A stretch of DNA of 64,000 bases, taken from positions 2,976,001 to 3,040,000 of the forward strand of contig NZ_CP018835.1 in the NCBI RefSeq assembly GCF_002196515.1, written 5' to 3'. Origin of the DNA: Vibrio gazogenes (GTDB lineage Bacteria > Pseudomonadota > Gammaproteobacteria > Enterobacterales > Vibrionaceae). A program made the translations under genes and the position numbers. The notes under the pieces were generated by a model. That model did not search any database. It was not told where the DNA came from and was given only the letters and a program-made list of their open reading frames with translations. Position 1 is the first letter of the stretch. Every line of letters begins with the position of its first letter. Positions 18,860-29,260 of the stretch are shown here, piece by piece.

Positions 18860-20764
18860 ATGAGCGAAACGATTACGAACAACAAAGAAACTCGTGGTTT
18901 TCAGTCAGAAGTAAAGCAATTGCTGAATCTGATGATTCATTCTCTCTATTCGAATAAAGAGATATTTTTACGGGAGTTGATCTCCAATGCATCTGATGCG
19001 GCTGATAAATTACGCTTTCAGGCGCTATCAGATTCAGAGCTATACCAAGGAGATGCTGACCTTGCCGTTCGTTTGTCTTTCGATAAAGAAGCGAAGACAT
19101 TAACGATCTCAGACAATGGTATTGGTATGAGTCGGGACAGCGTGATCGATAACCTCGGGACGATTGCTAAATCTGGTACAAAAGAGTTTTTTGCCAAGCT
19201 ATCTGATGATCAGGTCAAAGATTCACAGCTAATTGGCCAGTTTGGTGTCGGCTTCTATTCTGCTTTTATTGTCGCTGATGCAGTGACTGTCCGGACTCGT
19301 GATGCCAACCTTTCCGCTGATGAAGGGGTTTTATGGCACTCTCAAGGTGAAGGAGAATATACGCTGGAAACGATTCATAAAGAGAGTCGTGGTACCGATA
19401 TTATCCTGCACTTACGTGAAGAGGGTGAAGAGTTCTTATCTGAATGGCGCTTGAAAGAGCTGGTTTCCAAGTATTCTGATCATATTGGGATTCCTGTTTA
19501 TATTCAAACCGTCAAAACCGACGAAGAGGGTAAGGAAACCGGGGAGACTGAGTGGGAAAAAGTCAATAAGGCAGAAGCTCTATGGACACAGCCTAAGTCT
19601 GAAATCAGTGAGGAAGAGTACAAAGCGTTTTACAAACATGTTTCTCATGACTTTACCGATCCATTAGTCTGGAGCCACAATAAAGTCGAAGGGAAAAATG
19701 ATTATACAAGTCTGTTGTATATCCCTTCTAAAGCACCGTGGGACATGATGAACCGTGATCATAAAAGTGGTCTGAAACTTTATGTGCAGCGTGTGTTCAT
19801 TATGGATGATGCTTCCCAGTTTATGCCTTCTTATCTACGGTTTGTTCGCGGCTTGATTGATTCAAATGACTTACCGTTGAACGTATCTCGTGAAATTTTG
19901 CAGGATAACAAAGTGACTCAGTCACTTCGCAATGCATGTACCAAGCGCGTGTTATCGATGCTGGAGCGGATGTCCAGCGATGAAGAAAAATATCAGACAT
20001 TCTGGAAAGAGTTTGGTCTGGTCATGAAAGAAGGTCCTGCTGAAGACTTTTCAAACCGTGAGAAGATTGCTGGGTTGCTGCGATTTGCCTCAACACACAC
20101 TGACAGTTCCGAGCAGAATGTCGGGCTGAAAGCATATGTTGAACGCATGAAAGAAGGTCAGGATAAAATCTACTATCTGACGGCGGACAGCTATGCGGCA
20201 GCGAAGAATAGTCCTCACTTAGAACAATTCAAGTCTAAAGGTATTGAAGTCGTTCTGATGTATGACCGCATTGATGAATGGCTCATGAACTATCTCACCG
20301 AGTTCGATGGCAAGCAGTTCCAATCCATCACCAAAGCCGGACTTGATTTGAGCCAGTTCGAGGACGAAGCCGAGAAAGAAAAACATAAAGAGACTGAGGA
20401 AGCGTTTAAAACAGTCGTCGAAAGAACGCAATCTTATCTTGGTGAGCGCGTTAAGGAAGTTCGTACCACATTTAAACTTGCCTCGACACCAGCCGTTGTT
20501 GTGACCGATGATTATGAGATCGGGACACAAATGGCGAAGTTATTAGAAGCTGCGGGTCAGGCAGCACCGGAAGTGAAATATATTCTGGAGTTAAATCCTG
20601 AACATGATCTGGTTAAGAAAATGGCGGATGAGCCGGATGAAGAGCAGTTTGGCCGTTGGGTTGAAATTCTGTTAGGTCAGGCGATGCTGGCAGAAAGAGG
20701 TTCAATGGAAGATCCTGCTCAATTCTTGAGTGCGGTTAACCGACTCTTGACGAAGGTCCAATAA
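18860..20764 (+). CDS. htpG: Molecular chaperone HtpG (Hsp90)
   Basis: ATP-dependent chaperone. 634 aa from the ATG at 18860 (GGAG six bases upstream, [18 protein letters not shown]); the frame opens nine codons earlier without a good site. GHKL ATPase signatures visible: [24 protein letters not shown], and [15 protein letters not shown]. Middle and C-terminal domains are complete, ending [12 protein letters not shown]. Likely heat-shock controlled, but I did not find a clean sigma-32 promoter. A terminator follows at 20781. Confidence 0.98.
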   Translation: MSETITNNKETRGFQSEVKQLLNLMIHSLYSNKEIFLRELISNASDAADKLRFQALSDSELYQGDADLAVRLSFDKEAKTLTISDNGIGMSRDSVIDNLGTIAKSGTKEFFAKLSDDQVKDSQLIGQFGVGFYSAFIVADAVTVRTRDANLSADEGVLWHSQGEGEYTLETIHKESRGTDIILHLREEGEEFLSEWRLKELVSKYSDHIGIPVYIQTVKTDEEGKETGETEWEKVNKAEALWTQPKSEISEEEYKAFYKHVSHDFTDPLVWSHNKVEGKNDYTSLLYIPSKAPWDMMNRDHKSGLKLYVQRVFIMDDASQFMPSYLRFVRGLIDSNDLPLNVSREILQDNKVTQSLRNACTKRVLSMLERMSSDEEKYQTFWKEFGLVMKEGPAEDFSNREKIAGLLRFASTHTDSSEQNVGLKAYVERMKEGQDKIYYLTADSYAAAKNSPHLEQFKSKGIEVVLMYDRIDEWLMNYLTEFDGKQFQSITKAGLDLSQFEDEAEKEKHKETEEAFKTVVERTQSYLGERVKEVRTTFKLASTPAVVVTDDYEIGTQMAKLLEAAGQAAPEVKYILELNPEHDLVKKMADEPDEEQFGRWVEILLGQAMLAERGSMEDPAQFLSAVNRLLTKVQ

Positions 20765-20780
20765 GTTTTTGGGTATACAG

Positions 20781-20808
20781 TAAGCCCGCTGTGCGGGCTT
20801 ATTTTTTT
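20781..20808 (+). terminator. Terminator of htpG
   Basis: Nine-base stem TAAGCCCGC / GCGGGCTTA, 3-nt loop, seven T residues after it. Confidence 0.93.
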
Positions 20809-21724
<916 letters not shown>

Positions 21725-21780
21725 CCCCTCATTGATCGATGACTGATAGCCATCGATAACGGGATATTTTGACCGAATTC

Positions 21781-21814
21781 AAATCCAGAGTCTTTTAGGC
21801 TCTGGATTTTTTTA
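21781..21814 (+). terminator. Terminator of adk
   Basis: Ten-base stem AAATCCAGAG / CTCTGGATTT with a 9-nt loop, followed by more T residues. Confidence 0.9.
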
Positions 21815-21904
21815 TTCAGCCGCTGCTCTCACTTAAAATCGTGATAGAGTGTAACTCATAGCATTTTTGAAGATTATTTTACTGAATAGGTGAAATCTGA
21901 CGTG

Positions 21905-22879
21905 ATGTATCAAGCAAAAAAACAGGGTGTATTGTTAGTTAATCTGGGAACACCAGCAGCAGCAACACCTGCTGCGGTGAAAGCGTTTTTGGCTGAGTTC
22001 CTTTCTGACTCGCGTGTTATTGATCTTTCTCCTTGGGTCTGGCGTCCATTATTACATGGTGTGATTTTACCCATTCGTGCGCCTAAAGTTGCTCGTTTAT
22101 ACCAGCAGATCTGGATGGATGGTGGTTCTCCATTGATGGTGTACTCAATGCGTCAGCGTGACAAATTAGCAAAATTGCTTGATATGCCGGTGGAGATTGG
22201 GATGACCTATGGTCAGCCAAGTGTTCGGGATGGATTGCAACGTTTAATGGCACAGCAGGTTGAGTCTGTCACCATATTACCGCTTTATCCCCAATATTCA
22301 GGCACAACCACCGCTGCGGTTTATGATGCCGTGGCCGATGCGTTGAAGTCTTTTACCGTTGTCCCTGAACTTCATATCATTCGTGATCATTATCAGCATC
22401 CCCTCTATATTCAAGCATTGGCCGAGCAAGTCCGGCATTCTTGGGAAAATCATGGTCGGGGAGATTATCTGCTCTGTTCTTATCATGGTATTCCACAGCG
22501 ATACGCAGATAACGGAGATATCTATCCACAGCATTGCGTTGAGACGACTCGGTTACTTGCCGCTGAGTTGGGGCTAGAGACTCACCAAATCGGTACGACT
22601 TATCAGTCTCGCTTCGGCAGAGAAGAGTGGTTGCAACCATATACCGATAAGACCTTAGAAAATCTCCCTCAGAATGGGGTCAAGAAGCTGGATATCATTT
22701 CTCCGGCATTCTCTGTGGATTGTCTGGAAACTTTGGAAGAAATCGCGCAAGAGGGCAAAGAGACTTTTCTACAAGCTGGTGGTGAAGTCTATAATTTTAT
22801 CGGTTGTCTGAACGATTCAGATACCTATGTGTCTTTATTCGCTGAACTGGTGAAACATTCAACAAACGAACATGAATAA
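21905..22879 (+). CDS. hemH: Ferrochelatase
   Basis: Inserts Fe(II) into protoporphyrin IX, the last step of haem synthesis. 324 aa from the ATG at 21905, giving [20 protein letters not shown] codons at 21890 and 21902 are also in frame, but the ATG matches homologues best and has AGGTGA about 11 bases ahead. Catalytic histidine region [17 protein letters not shown] and the PQHC segment are visible, as is [13 protein letters not shown] near the C-terminus. A 9-bp hairpin overlaps the stop codon (22871-22892). Confidence 0.96.
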   Translation: MYQAKKQGVLLVNLGTPAAATPAAVKAFLAEFLSDSRVIDLSPWVWRPLLHGVILPIRAPKVARLYQQIWMDGGSPLMVYSMRQRDKLAKLLDMPVEIGMTYGQPSVRDGLQRLMAQQVESVTILPLYPQYSGTTTAAVYDAVADALKSFTVVPELHIIRDHYQHPLYIQALAEQVRHSWENHGRGDYLLCSYHGIPQRYADNGDIYPQHCVETTRLLAAELGLETHQIGTTYQSRFGREEWLQPYTDKTLENLPQNGVKKLDIISPAFSVDCLETLEEIAQEGKETFLQAGGEVYNFIGCLNDSDTYVSLFAELVKHSTNEHE

Positions 22880-22892
22880 TTGTTTATTCATG
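22871..22892 (+). other. Hairpin at the 3' end of hemH
   Basis: Perfect stem CATGAATAA / TTATTCATG with a TTGT loop that includes the hemH stop codon. No T-run follows, so termination is doubtful; it may protect the 3' end. Confidence 0.5.
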
Positions 22893-22952
22893 TACCTTCA
22901 TTAAAACTGTTGCTAGGGTTTATATATGGGGGATCAAAAAGGTTGTTAGGAT

Positions 22953-23447
22953 ATGAAACAATGGTATTTACTGTATTGTAAGCGCGGAGAACAACAGCGG
23001 GCCAAATGCCATTTGGAAAATCAGGGGGTTGAATGCTATTACCCAGAGATTAAAGTCGAGAAGATTTTTCGGGGGAAAAAGCAAACCTTACTTGAGCCAC
23101 TGTTTCCTTCTTATATGTTTGTTTGTTTTGACTATGAGATCGGTCCCAGTTTTGTGTCAGTCCGTTCGACGAGAGGAGTGGCTGACTTCATCCGTTTCGG
23201 TCAGCATCCTAAAGAAGTGAGTGCAGCGTTGGTCGAACACTTGAAAATATTAGAATCCAACCCTCAGTCTCTTCAGCAGAGTATGCCACAGCGTGGGCAG
23301 GTCATTCGGGTGAAAGGGGGGCAGTTTGCCGGAATTGATGCGATTTATCAGGAATCGGACGGAGAGACGCGCTCGATCATGTTGGTGAAGATGATTAGTC
23401 AGACCGTTGCAATGAGCTTTGATAATCGAGATCTGGAGCTGTCTTAG
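22953..23447 (+). CDS. rfaH: Transcription antiterminator RfaH
   Basis: NusG-family specialised elongation factor that joins RNA polymerase at ops sites and boosts long operons such as LPS or capsule. 164 aa: N-terminal NGN domain (MKQWYLLYCKRGEQQRAK, about 1-100) and C-terminal KOW domain (GQVIRVKGGQFAGIDAIYQ). WYLLYCKRGEQ and the LFPSYMFVCFD pattern separate RfaH from NusG. No ops element is seen nearby, so its targets lie elsewhere. Confidence 0.93.
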   Translation: MKQWYLLYCKRGEQQRAKCHLENQGVECYYPEIKVEKIFRGKKQTLLEPLFPSYMFVCFDYEIGPSFVSVRSTRGVADFIRFGQHPKEVSAALVEHLKILESNPQSLQQSMPQRGQVIRVKGGQFAGIDAIYQESDGETRSIMLVKMISQTVAMSFDNRDLELS

Positions 23448-23493
23448 GCCGATTTGATTGTTTAGATTGGCAAAGTGTCATGACGATTACCAT

Positions 23494-23525
23494 AAAAAAC
23501 AGCAGGATTTCTCCTGCTGTTTTTT
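23494..23525. terminator. Bidirectional terminator between rfaH and asnB
   Basis: Fourteen-base perfect stem AAAAAACAGCAGGA / TCCTGCTGTTTTTT with a 4-nt loop between convergent genes. T-runs on both strands. Confidence 0.95.
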
Positions 23526-23550
23526 GTGGCGACTGATTGAAAATCGAAAC

Positions 23551-25215
23551 TCAGTAAGCTTCCTGGTGAACGTTTTTGACCGCGCGTCCGGATGGGTCAA
23601 TACAGTTTTTAAATGATTCGTCCCATTCAATTGCTTTTGCCGATGAACAGGCAACAGACGGGCCACCCGGAACACATTTTGCTGCGGATTCGAGTGGGAA
23701 GAGTTCTTCAAAAATTTCCCGGTATACATAACCTTCTTTGGTGGTCGGTGTATTGTAAGGGAAGCGGAACTGTGCTGTTTCCATCTGTTGATCGGTGACC
23801 TTTTCTTCTGCGACTGATTTAAGGGTATCAATCCAGCCGTAGCCGACACCATCTGAAAACTGTTCTTTCTGCCGCCAAGCGATTGAATCTGGCAGATAGT
23901 GCTCAAAACATTCACGCAAGATGTGTTTTTCCATTTTTCCGTTACCACACATCTTATCTTTCGGGTTTAAACGCATCGCAACATCAATAAATTCTTTATC
24001 CAAGAATGGAACGCGTCCTTCAACACCCCACGCTGCTAGAGATTTGTTGGCCCGCGCACAGTCAAACATGTTCAGCGCCAGTAGTTTGCGGACAGTTTCT
24101 TCATGGAATTCACGTGCGTTCGGTGCTTTGTGGAAATAAAGGTATCCCCCGAAAATTTCATCTGCGCCTTCACCGGAAAGTACCATTTTGATGCCCATTG
24201 CTTTGATTTTTCGTCCCATCAAAAACATCGGTGTTGATGCCCGAATGGTTGTGACATCGTATGTTTCAATGTGGTAAATCACATCACGGATAGCATCCAG
24301 ACCTTCTTGAATGGTATAGGTCATCTCATGGTGAACTGTACCGATTTTATCCGCAACTTCCCGGGCAGCTTTGAGATCCGGAGCGCCTTCTAAACCAATT
24401 GCAAATGAGTGCAACTGGGGCCACCACGCTGCTGACTGCTCATCGTCTTCAATTCGCATTGCCGCGAAGCGTTTCGCGATTGCGGAAGTGATGGATGAAT
24501 CCAGCCCACCAGACAGCAATACGCCATAAGGAACGTCGGTCATGAGCTGGCGTTTGACTGCTGCTTCCAAAGCTTGTGTCAGTTGCTCTTTATCTGTCAC
24601 ACTCTCTTCAACGGCACTATAGTCGTTCCAATCTCGCATATAGTAGCGGACCGGTTCTTGATCGGATGAACCGTAATAACAACCCGGAGGGAATTCACTG
24701 ATGGTTTTACAAACCGGAACCAATGCTTTCATTTCTGAGGCAACATAGTAGTTTCCATGCTCATCAAAACCCTGATAGAGCGGAATAATACCAATATGAT
24801 CACGACCGACTAAATACTGGTCCTTTTCCTCATCGTACAGGATGAAAGCGAAGATGCCATTGAGCTCTTCGAGTAAATCGGCACCCATATCCTGATAAAG
24901 TGCCAGAATGACTTCACAATCTGAATCGGTCTGGAAGTCATATTTATCTTCGTAACGGGCTCTGATTTCTTTGTGGTTATAGATTTCACCGTTGACGGCG
25001 AGTATATGTTTTTTATTCGGGCTGTAGATTGGCTGAGCGCCACTGTTCAGGCCCACGATAGCCAGTCTTTCATGCGCCAGAATTGCATGATCTGATGTAT
25101 AAATCCCAGACCAGTCCGGACCACGGTGACGAAGTTTTTTGGACATTTCCAATGCCAGTGGACGTAGCTTCGATGCATCGCTTTTTATATCTAAGATGCC
25201 AAATATAGAACACAT
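23551..25215 (-). CDS. asnB: Glutamine-hydrolysing asparagine synthase B
   Basis: Makes asparagine from aspartate, glutamine and ATP. 554 aa. Class II glutaminase at the N-terminus starts MCSIFGILDI: the ATG at 25215 is preferred over the one six bases upstream because Cys2 must become the free N-terminal nucleophile. Glutaminase motifs LRHRGPDWSG and NGEIYNHKEIR, then the synthetase P-loop PYGVLLSGGLDSSI. Convergent with rfaH, sharing a terminator. Confidence 0.97.
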   Translation of the reverse strand: MCSIFGILDIKSDASKLRPLALEMSKKLRHRGPDWSGIYTSDHAILAHERLAIVGLNSGAQPIYSPNKKHILAVNGEIYNHKEIRARYEDKYDFQTDSDCEVILALYQDMGADLLEELNGIFAFILYDEEKDQYLVGRDHIGIIPLYQGFDEHGNYYVASEMKALVPVCKTISEFPPGCYYGSSDQEPVRYYMRDWNDYSAVEESVTDKEQLTQALEAAVKRQLMTDVPYGVLLSGGLDSSITSAIAKRFAAMRIEDDEQSAAWWPQLHSFAIGLEGAPDLKAAREVADKIGTVHHEMTYTIQEGLDAIRDVIYHIETYDVTTIRASTPMFLMGRKIKAMGIKMVLSGEGADEIFGGYLYFHKAPNAREFHEETVRKLLALNMFDCARANKSLAAWGVEGRVPFLDKEFIDVAMRLNPKDKMCGNGKMEKHILRECFEHYLPDSIAWRQKEQFSDGVGYGWIDTLKSVAEEKVTDQQMETAQFRFPYNTPTTKEGYVYREIFEELFPLESAAKCVPGGPSVACSSAKAIEWDESFKNCIDPSGRAVKNVHQEAY

Positions 25216-25488
25216 ACTCATTCCCTTATGATTTTTTGCTTTGAATGTTAATGTGCCACTTTTTCTAGAAAAGACAACCCTTGGTTGTATGGGTTTTTAT
25301 TAAAAGTGGAATTGATGTGAATTTCATTTAATTCAAGTGTATTTTCATTAGATATTTTTTAAAATTAAATGGATTTTGATTGTTATTTGTTCAGTGGTAT
25401 TCGATTGGTTCAGATGGCAACCTATTGGGATGGGGACAGAACAAGGTAACCAAACCAGATTGGTTACCTAGATCGATGAATATTGTGC

Positions 25489-26703
25489 TTACTCTTCGAG
25501 AAGTTTTTGGAGTAAAACCCCATTCAGCATTGCCCGCTTAATCATGGCAAATGCAGCAATCGGTGGTTGTTTATAAACCTGCGAAGCCACAATGGGAAGG
25601 TTTTTATGGAATGCTTTCAGCGATTGATTCTGTACATTGCGTTCGATAGCCGGAAAGATCAAATCTTGTGCCATTGTAATATCACCTGCGATGATGATTT
25701 TTTGCGGATTAAACAAGTTGACTGTAATCGCGACAGCCTTACCTAAATGATCACCCACTTTTATCAAAGTTTGGCGCGCCAGTTCATCCCCCCGATTGGC
25801 ATGATCACAAATATCGTTAATTGTAATCTGCTCCAATTCAGCAAGTGTTGACTGATAGCCTTGGTCAAGAAACTGTCTGACCCGTTGAACGATTGCTGGG
25901 TTGGAGGCTACCGTTTCCAAGCATCCGAAGTTACCGCATTGACACTGTGCTCCCAATGGATCGATCTGAATATGCCCAATTTCTCCGACATTTCGGTTAA
26001 ACCCGAGAAAAATTCGACCATTGACAATCATCCCCGCCCCAGTTCCTCGCCCGACACTGATTAAAATCGAATCCTGACAGTCCTGACTTGAGCCGAAATA
26101 GTGTTCTGCGAGGGCAAGCCCGCGGATATCGTTGCCGATAAAACATTCGACACCAAAGTGATTCCTGATGATATCTCCCATCGCGAGTTCATCAACATCG
26201 ACATTGTGCATATATTCAACCACGCCAGTTTCCGGGTTAACCAGACCGGGGAGAACGACACCAATCGCAATCAATTGCTGAATATAAGTTTGTTTCTCTC
26301 GGATGAAGTGACGAATGTAATGAATTAACCCTTCAATGAGTTCTTTTTGGTGCAGATATTGAAATTCATGATAATCGGAAACAATTTCATTTCCGCCCAG
26401 ATCATAAAGACTGATCTGAATGTAATCGCGGCCTAACCTGACAGCGACAGAATGAAAAGGAAGCACTTCAGTTTCAAGAGAGATGGCCCGGCGTCCGCCT
26501 GTCGATGCCTGCTGTGCGACTTCTTTAATCAGGCCTTTTTCCAATAGTTGACGGGTGATTTTAGTGACACTGGCAGGTGCTAACTGACTGATATCTGCAA
26601 CCTGAATGCGAGAAATAGGGCCCTGTTGATCGATGAGCCGATACACAGCGGCACTATTAAGTTGTTTGACTAAATCTACATTACCTTTTTGCGTATCATT
26701 CAT
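25489..26703 (-). CDS. nagC: N-acetylglucosamine repressor NagC (ROK family)
   Basis: Represses amino-sugar catabolic genes and is released by GlcNAc-6-phosphate. 404 aa: N-terminal winged helix (VDLVKQLNSAAVYRLIDQ then ISRIQVADISQLAPASVTKI), then the ROK sugar-kinase-like domain with SVGRGTGAGMIVNGRI, and zinc-site residues GEIGHIQIDP and CQCGNFGCLE. The N- and C-terminal ends (AMLNGVLLQKLLEE) match NagC rather than Mlc. It normally closes a nag operon; here nagA, nagB and nagE are all absent next to it, with only non-coding DNA before glnS. Confidence 0.93.
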   Translation of the reverse strand: MNDTQKGNVDLVKQLNSAAVYRLIDQQGPISRIQVADISQLAPASVTKITRQLLEKGLIKEVAQQASTGGRRAISLETEVLPFHSVAVRLGRDYIQISLYDLGGNEIVSDYHEFQYLHQKELIEGLIHYIRHFIREKQTYIQQLIAIGVVLPGLVNPETGVVEYMHNVDVDELAMGDIIRNHFGVECFIGNDIRGLALAEHYFGSSQDCQDSILISVGRGTGAGMIVNGRIFLGFNRNVGEIGHIQIDPLGAQCQCGNFGCLETVASNPAIVQRVRQFLDQGYQSTLAELEQITINDICDHANRGDELARQTLIKVGDHLGKAVAITVNLFNPQKIIIAGDITMAQDLIFPAIERNVQNQSLKAFHKNLPIVASQVYKQPPIAAFAMIKRAMLNGVLLQKLLEE

Positions 26704-27314
26704 TGCTTATGCTGCTCGTATTGCCCGTTTTTTAATCTTGTCATCGGATTGTAAAAATTTTGGTCGATGATAGCCTAACCACACACTCACGGTGTTTATT
26801 GTGTCGATTTGGTTGCGTGATGTCTATGGTACTTTTTCTCTATACCGACAGACGACGGTATATTCATTGAGTTTATTCGTACGATGATGGCTGGTGTTCA
26901 AGGCAGTTCATTGTCTGAGAGAATCTCCTGCCAAAACGGTAATATACTGCCTTATCGCTAAAAATAAAGTCCTCTCCAGTCGAAGCTGCGGGAGCTGTGG
27001 CATTGGTCACTAATCTTTTGCCATCTCCGTCTACTTTTTCGCAATATTGACCGTATGCGAATGGTCATTGGACTTCTTACTCTGTATCCAGAGTCAAAAA
27101 CCGAAAATACCGCTTTATCGATTTAAAATGATCGATCTCAGGAAATAATCTTAAGATTATCCCGGAATCATATTGTGTAATCACGAAGAATTGTGGATCA
27201 TTAGGGGTGTTAATTTTTATACCCTAACAGCAAAATTATGCGTGGTGTACTTGTCTGCATTCAAACACAGATGAGTCACAGTCCTGAGAATACAAAATTA
27301 TTGAGGTGTTATAG
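26704..27314. other. Long non-coding gap between nagC and glnS
   Basis: 611 bases without a credible ORF on either strand. In other vibrios, from memory, nagA and nagE occupy this position. I see no readable remnant of either. A 16-base perfect palindrome ATAATCTTAAGATTAT lies at 27145-27160, about 155 bases before glnS, and an ACGGTATATT/AACGGTAATATA pair of similar strings occurs at about 26853 and 26936. The region should hold the divergent nagC and glnS promoters. Confidence 0.55.
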
Positions 27315-28985
27315 ATGAGTGAAGCTGAGGCTCGTCCATCGAACTTTATCCGTCAAATTATTGATAAAGACTTGGCGGAAGGCAAACATACCAGTGTGCA
27401 TACCCGATTCCCACCAGAGCCGAACGGCTATATTCATATCGGACATGCTAAGTCAATCTGTTTGAATTTCGGTATTGCTCAGGATTATCAGGGCCAGTGT
27501 AACTTACGTTTTGATGATACAAACCCAGAGAAAGAGAACATTGAATATGTTGAGTCGATTAAGAAAGACGTCAACTGGTTAGGTTTTCAATGGGCTGGTG
27601 AGGTGTGCTATTCATCCAATTATTTTGATCAATTATATCATTATGCCATTGAATTAATTGAGAAAGGCCTGGCTTATGTTGAAGAGCTGACGCCAGAGCA
27701 AATCCGTGAGTACCGGGGAACTTTGAATCATCCGGGAAAAGAAAGCCCTTATCGTGATCGCGGTGTAGAAGAAAACCTCGCGTTATTTGAAAAAATGCGC
27801 ACAGGTGGGTTTCAGGAAGGTGAAGCCTGTTTACGTGCCAAAATCGATATGGCTTCTTCTTTTATGGTTTTACGTGATCCGGTTTTATACCGAGTCCGTT
27901 TTGCTGAGCATCACCAGACCGGTGATCAATGGTGTATCTATCCAATGTACGACTTTACTCACTGTATTTCGGATGCATTGGAAGGCATTACTCACTCCCT
28001 GTGTACCTTGGAGTTTCAAGACAACCGACGTTTGTATGATTGGGTCTTGGATAACATCACGATTCCTTGTCATCCGAGACAATATGAATTCAGTCGTCTA
28101 AATCTTGAATATACAGTGATGTCGAAACGGAAGCTGAATCAATTAGTAGCTGAGAAATTCGTTTCCGGGTGGGATGATCCGCGGATGCCAACGATTTCTG
28201 GTTTGCGTCGTCGTGGGTTTACACCGACATCGATTCGTGAATTCTGTAAACGCATCGGCGTGACGAAACAAGACAATATGATTGAATTTAGTTCTTTGGA
28301 ATCTTGTATTCGTGACGACTTGAATGAAAATGCGCCCAGAGCCATGGCTGTGCTCGATCCCGTGAAAGTTGTGATTGAAAATTTTGACGCTGACGCTGTG
28401 GAGATGCTGGACGTTGCCAACCATCCGAACAAGCCTGAAATGGGGAGTCGCCAAGTTGCCTTCAGTCGGGAAATTTGGATTGAACGTGAAGATTTCCGTG
28501 AAGAAGCAAATAAGAAATATAAGCGTCTTGTTCTTGGCAAAGAAGTCCGTTTACGTGGTGCTTATGTGATTAAAGCTGAGCGGGTTGAAAAAGACAGTGC
28601 CGGTGAAATTACTACGATTTATTGTACTTATGATGCCGATACCTTGGGGAAAAACCCAGCCGATGGACGAAAAGTCAAAGGTGTTATTCACTGGGTTTCT
28701 GTAAGTCAAGGTGCTCCCGCCGAATTTCGGTTGTATGATCGGCTCTTCTCGGTTGCGAACCCTGCGGCAGAAGAGGATTTCACACAAGTTCTGAATCCTG
28801 ATTCTCTGATTCGCCAGCAAGGTTTTGTGGAAGCGAGTTTGGTGTCAGCTCAACCAGAGTTTGGTTATCAGTTTGAGCGAATCGGTTATTTTTGTGCCGA
28901 TAATCGTGACTCTTCAGCCGAATCATTGGTTTTTAACCGTACTGTCGGTTTAAGAGACACTTGGGCGAAGATTGAGGCAGTCTGA
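27315..28985 (+). CDS. glnS: Glutaminyl-tRNA synthetase
   Basis: Charges tRNA-Gln. 556 aa, the standard size. Class I signatures: [15 protein letters not shown] with HIGH at residues 41-44, and [10 protein letters not shown] near residue 270 as the KMSKS equivalent. C-terminal anticodon-binding barrels are complete. Ribosome-binding site GAGG upstream of the ATG. Followed by a terminator. Confidence 0.98.
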   Translation: MSEAEARPSNFIRQIIDKDLAEGKHTSVHTRFPPEPNGYIHIGHAKSICLNFGIAQDYQGQCNLRFDDTNPEKENIEYVESIKKDVNWLGFQWAGEVCYSSNYFDQLYHYAIELIEKGLAYVEELTPEQIREYRGTLNHPGKESPYRDRGVEENLALFEKMRTGGFQEGEACLRAKIDMASSFMVLRDPVLYRVRFAEHHQTGDQWCIYPMYDFTHCISDALEGITHSLCTLEFQDNRRLYDWVLDNITIPCHPRQYEFSRLNLEYTVMSKRKLNQLVAEKFVSGWDDPRMPTISGLRRRGFTPTSIREFCKRIGVTKQDNMIEFSSLESCIRDDLNENAPRAMAVLDPVKVVIENFDADAVEMLDVANHPNKPEMGSRQVAFSREIWIEREDFREEANKKYKRLVLGKEVRLRGAYVIKAERVEKDSAGEITTIYCTYDADTLGKNPADGRKVKGVIHWVSVSQGAPAEFRLYDRLFSVANPAAEEDFTQVLNPDSLIRQQGFVEASLVSAQPEFGYQFERIGYFCADNRDSSAESLVFNRTVGLRDTWAKIEAV

Positions 28986-29003
28986 TACCCTTTGATGAAT
29001 AAG

Positions 29004-29033
29004 AAAAAGCCAGCAATCTGCTGGCTTTTTTAC
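29004..29033 (+). terminator. Terminator of glnS
   Basis: Twelve-base stem AAAAAGCCAGCA / TGCTGGCTTTTT, 3-nt loop, more T residues after it. Confidence 0.93.
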
Positions 29034-29260
29034 GGTTCAAATCATACCGTTGTGACGACTTCAATTGCTTCTGTTTCATGTCATTTGAGCACGAACGGGG
29101 AACCCATGGTGAATCAGAAAGTGGAAAATGTGTGAGATGCGCGCAATTATTGTAGGGAAAACAGTTTTTTTCCGGATAACCTATAGTTTTGCTGGTGTAA
29201 TCCGATATATTTAACAGATTATTGAATTTACTATTACCTAAGCACATAGCTGAGCTTTAT

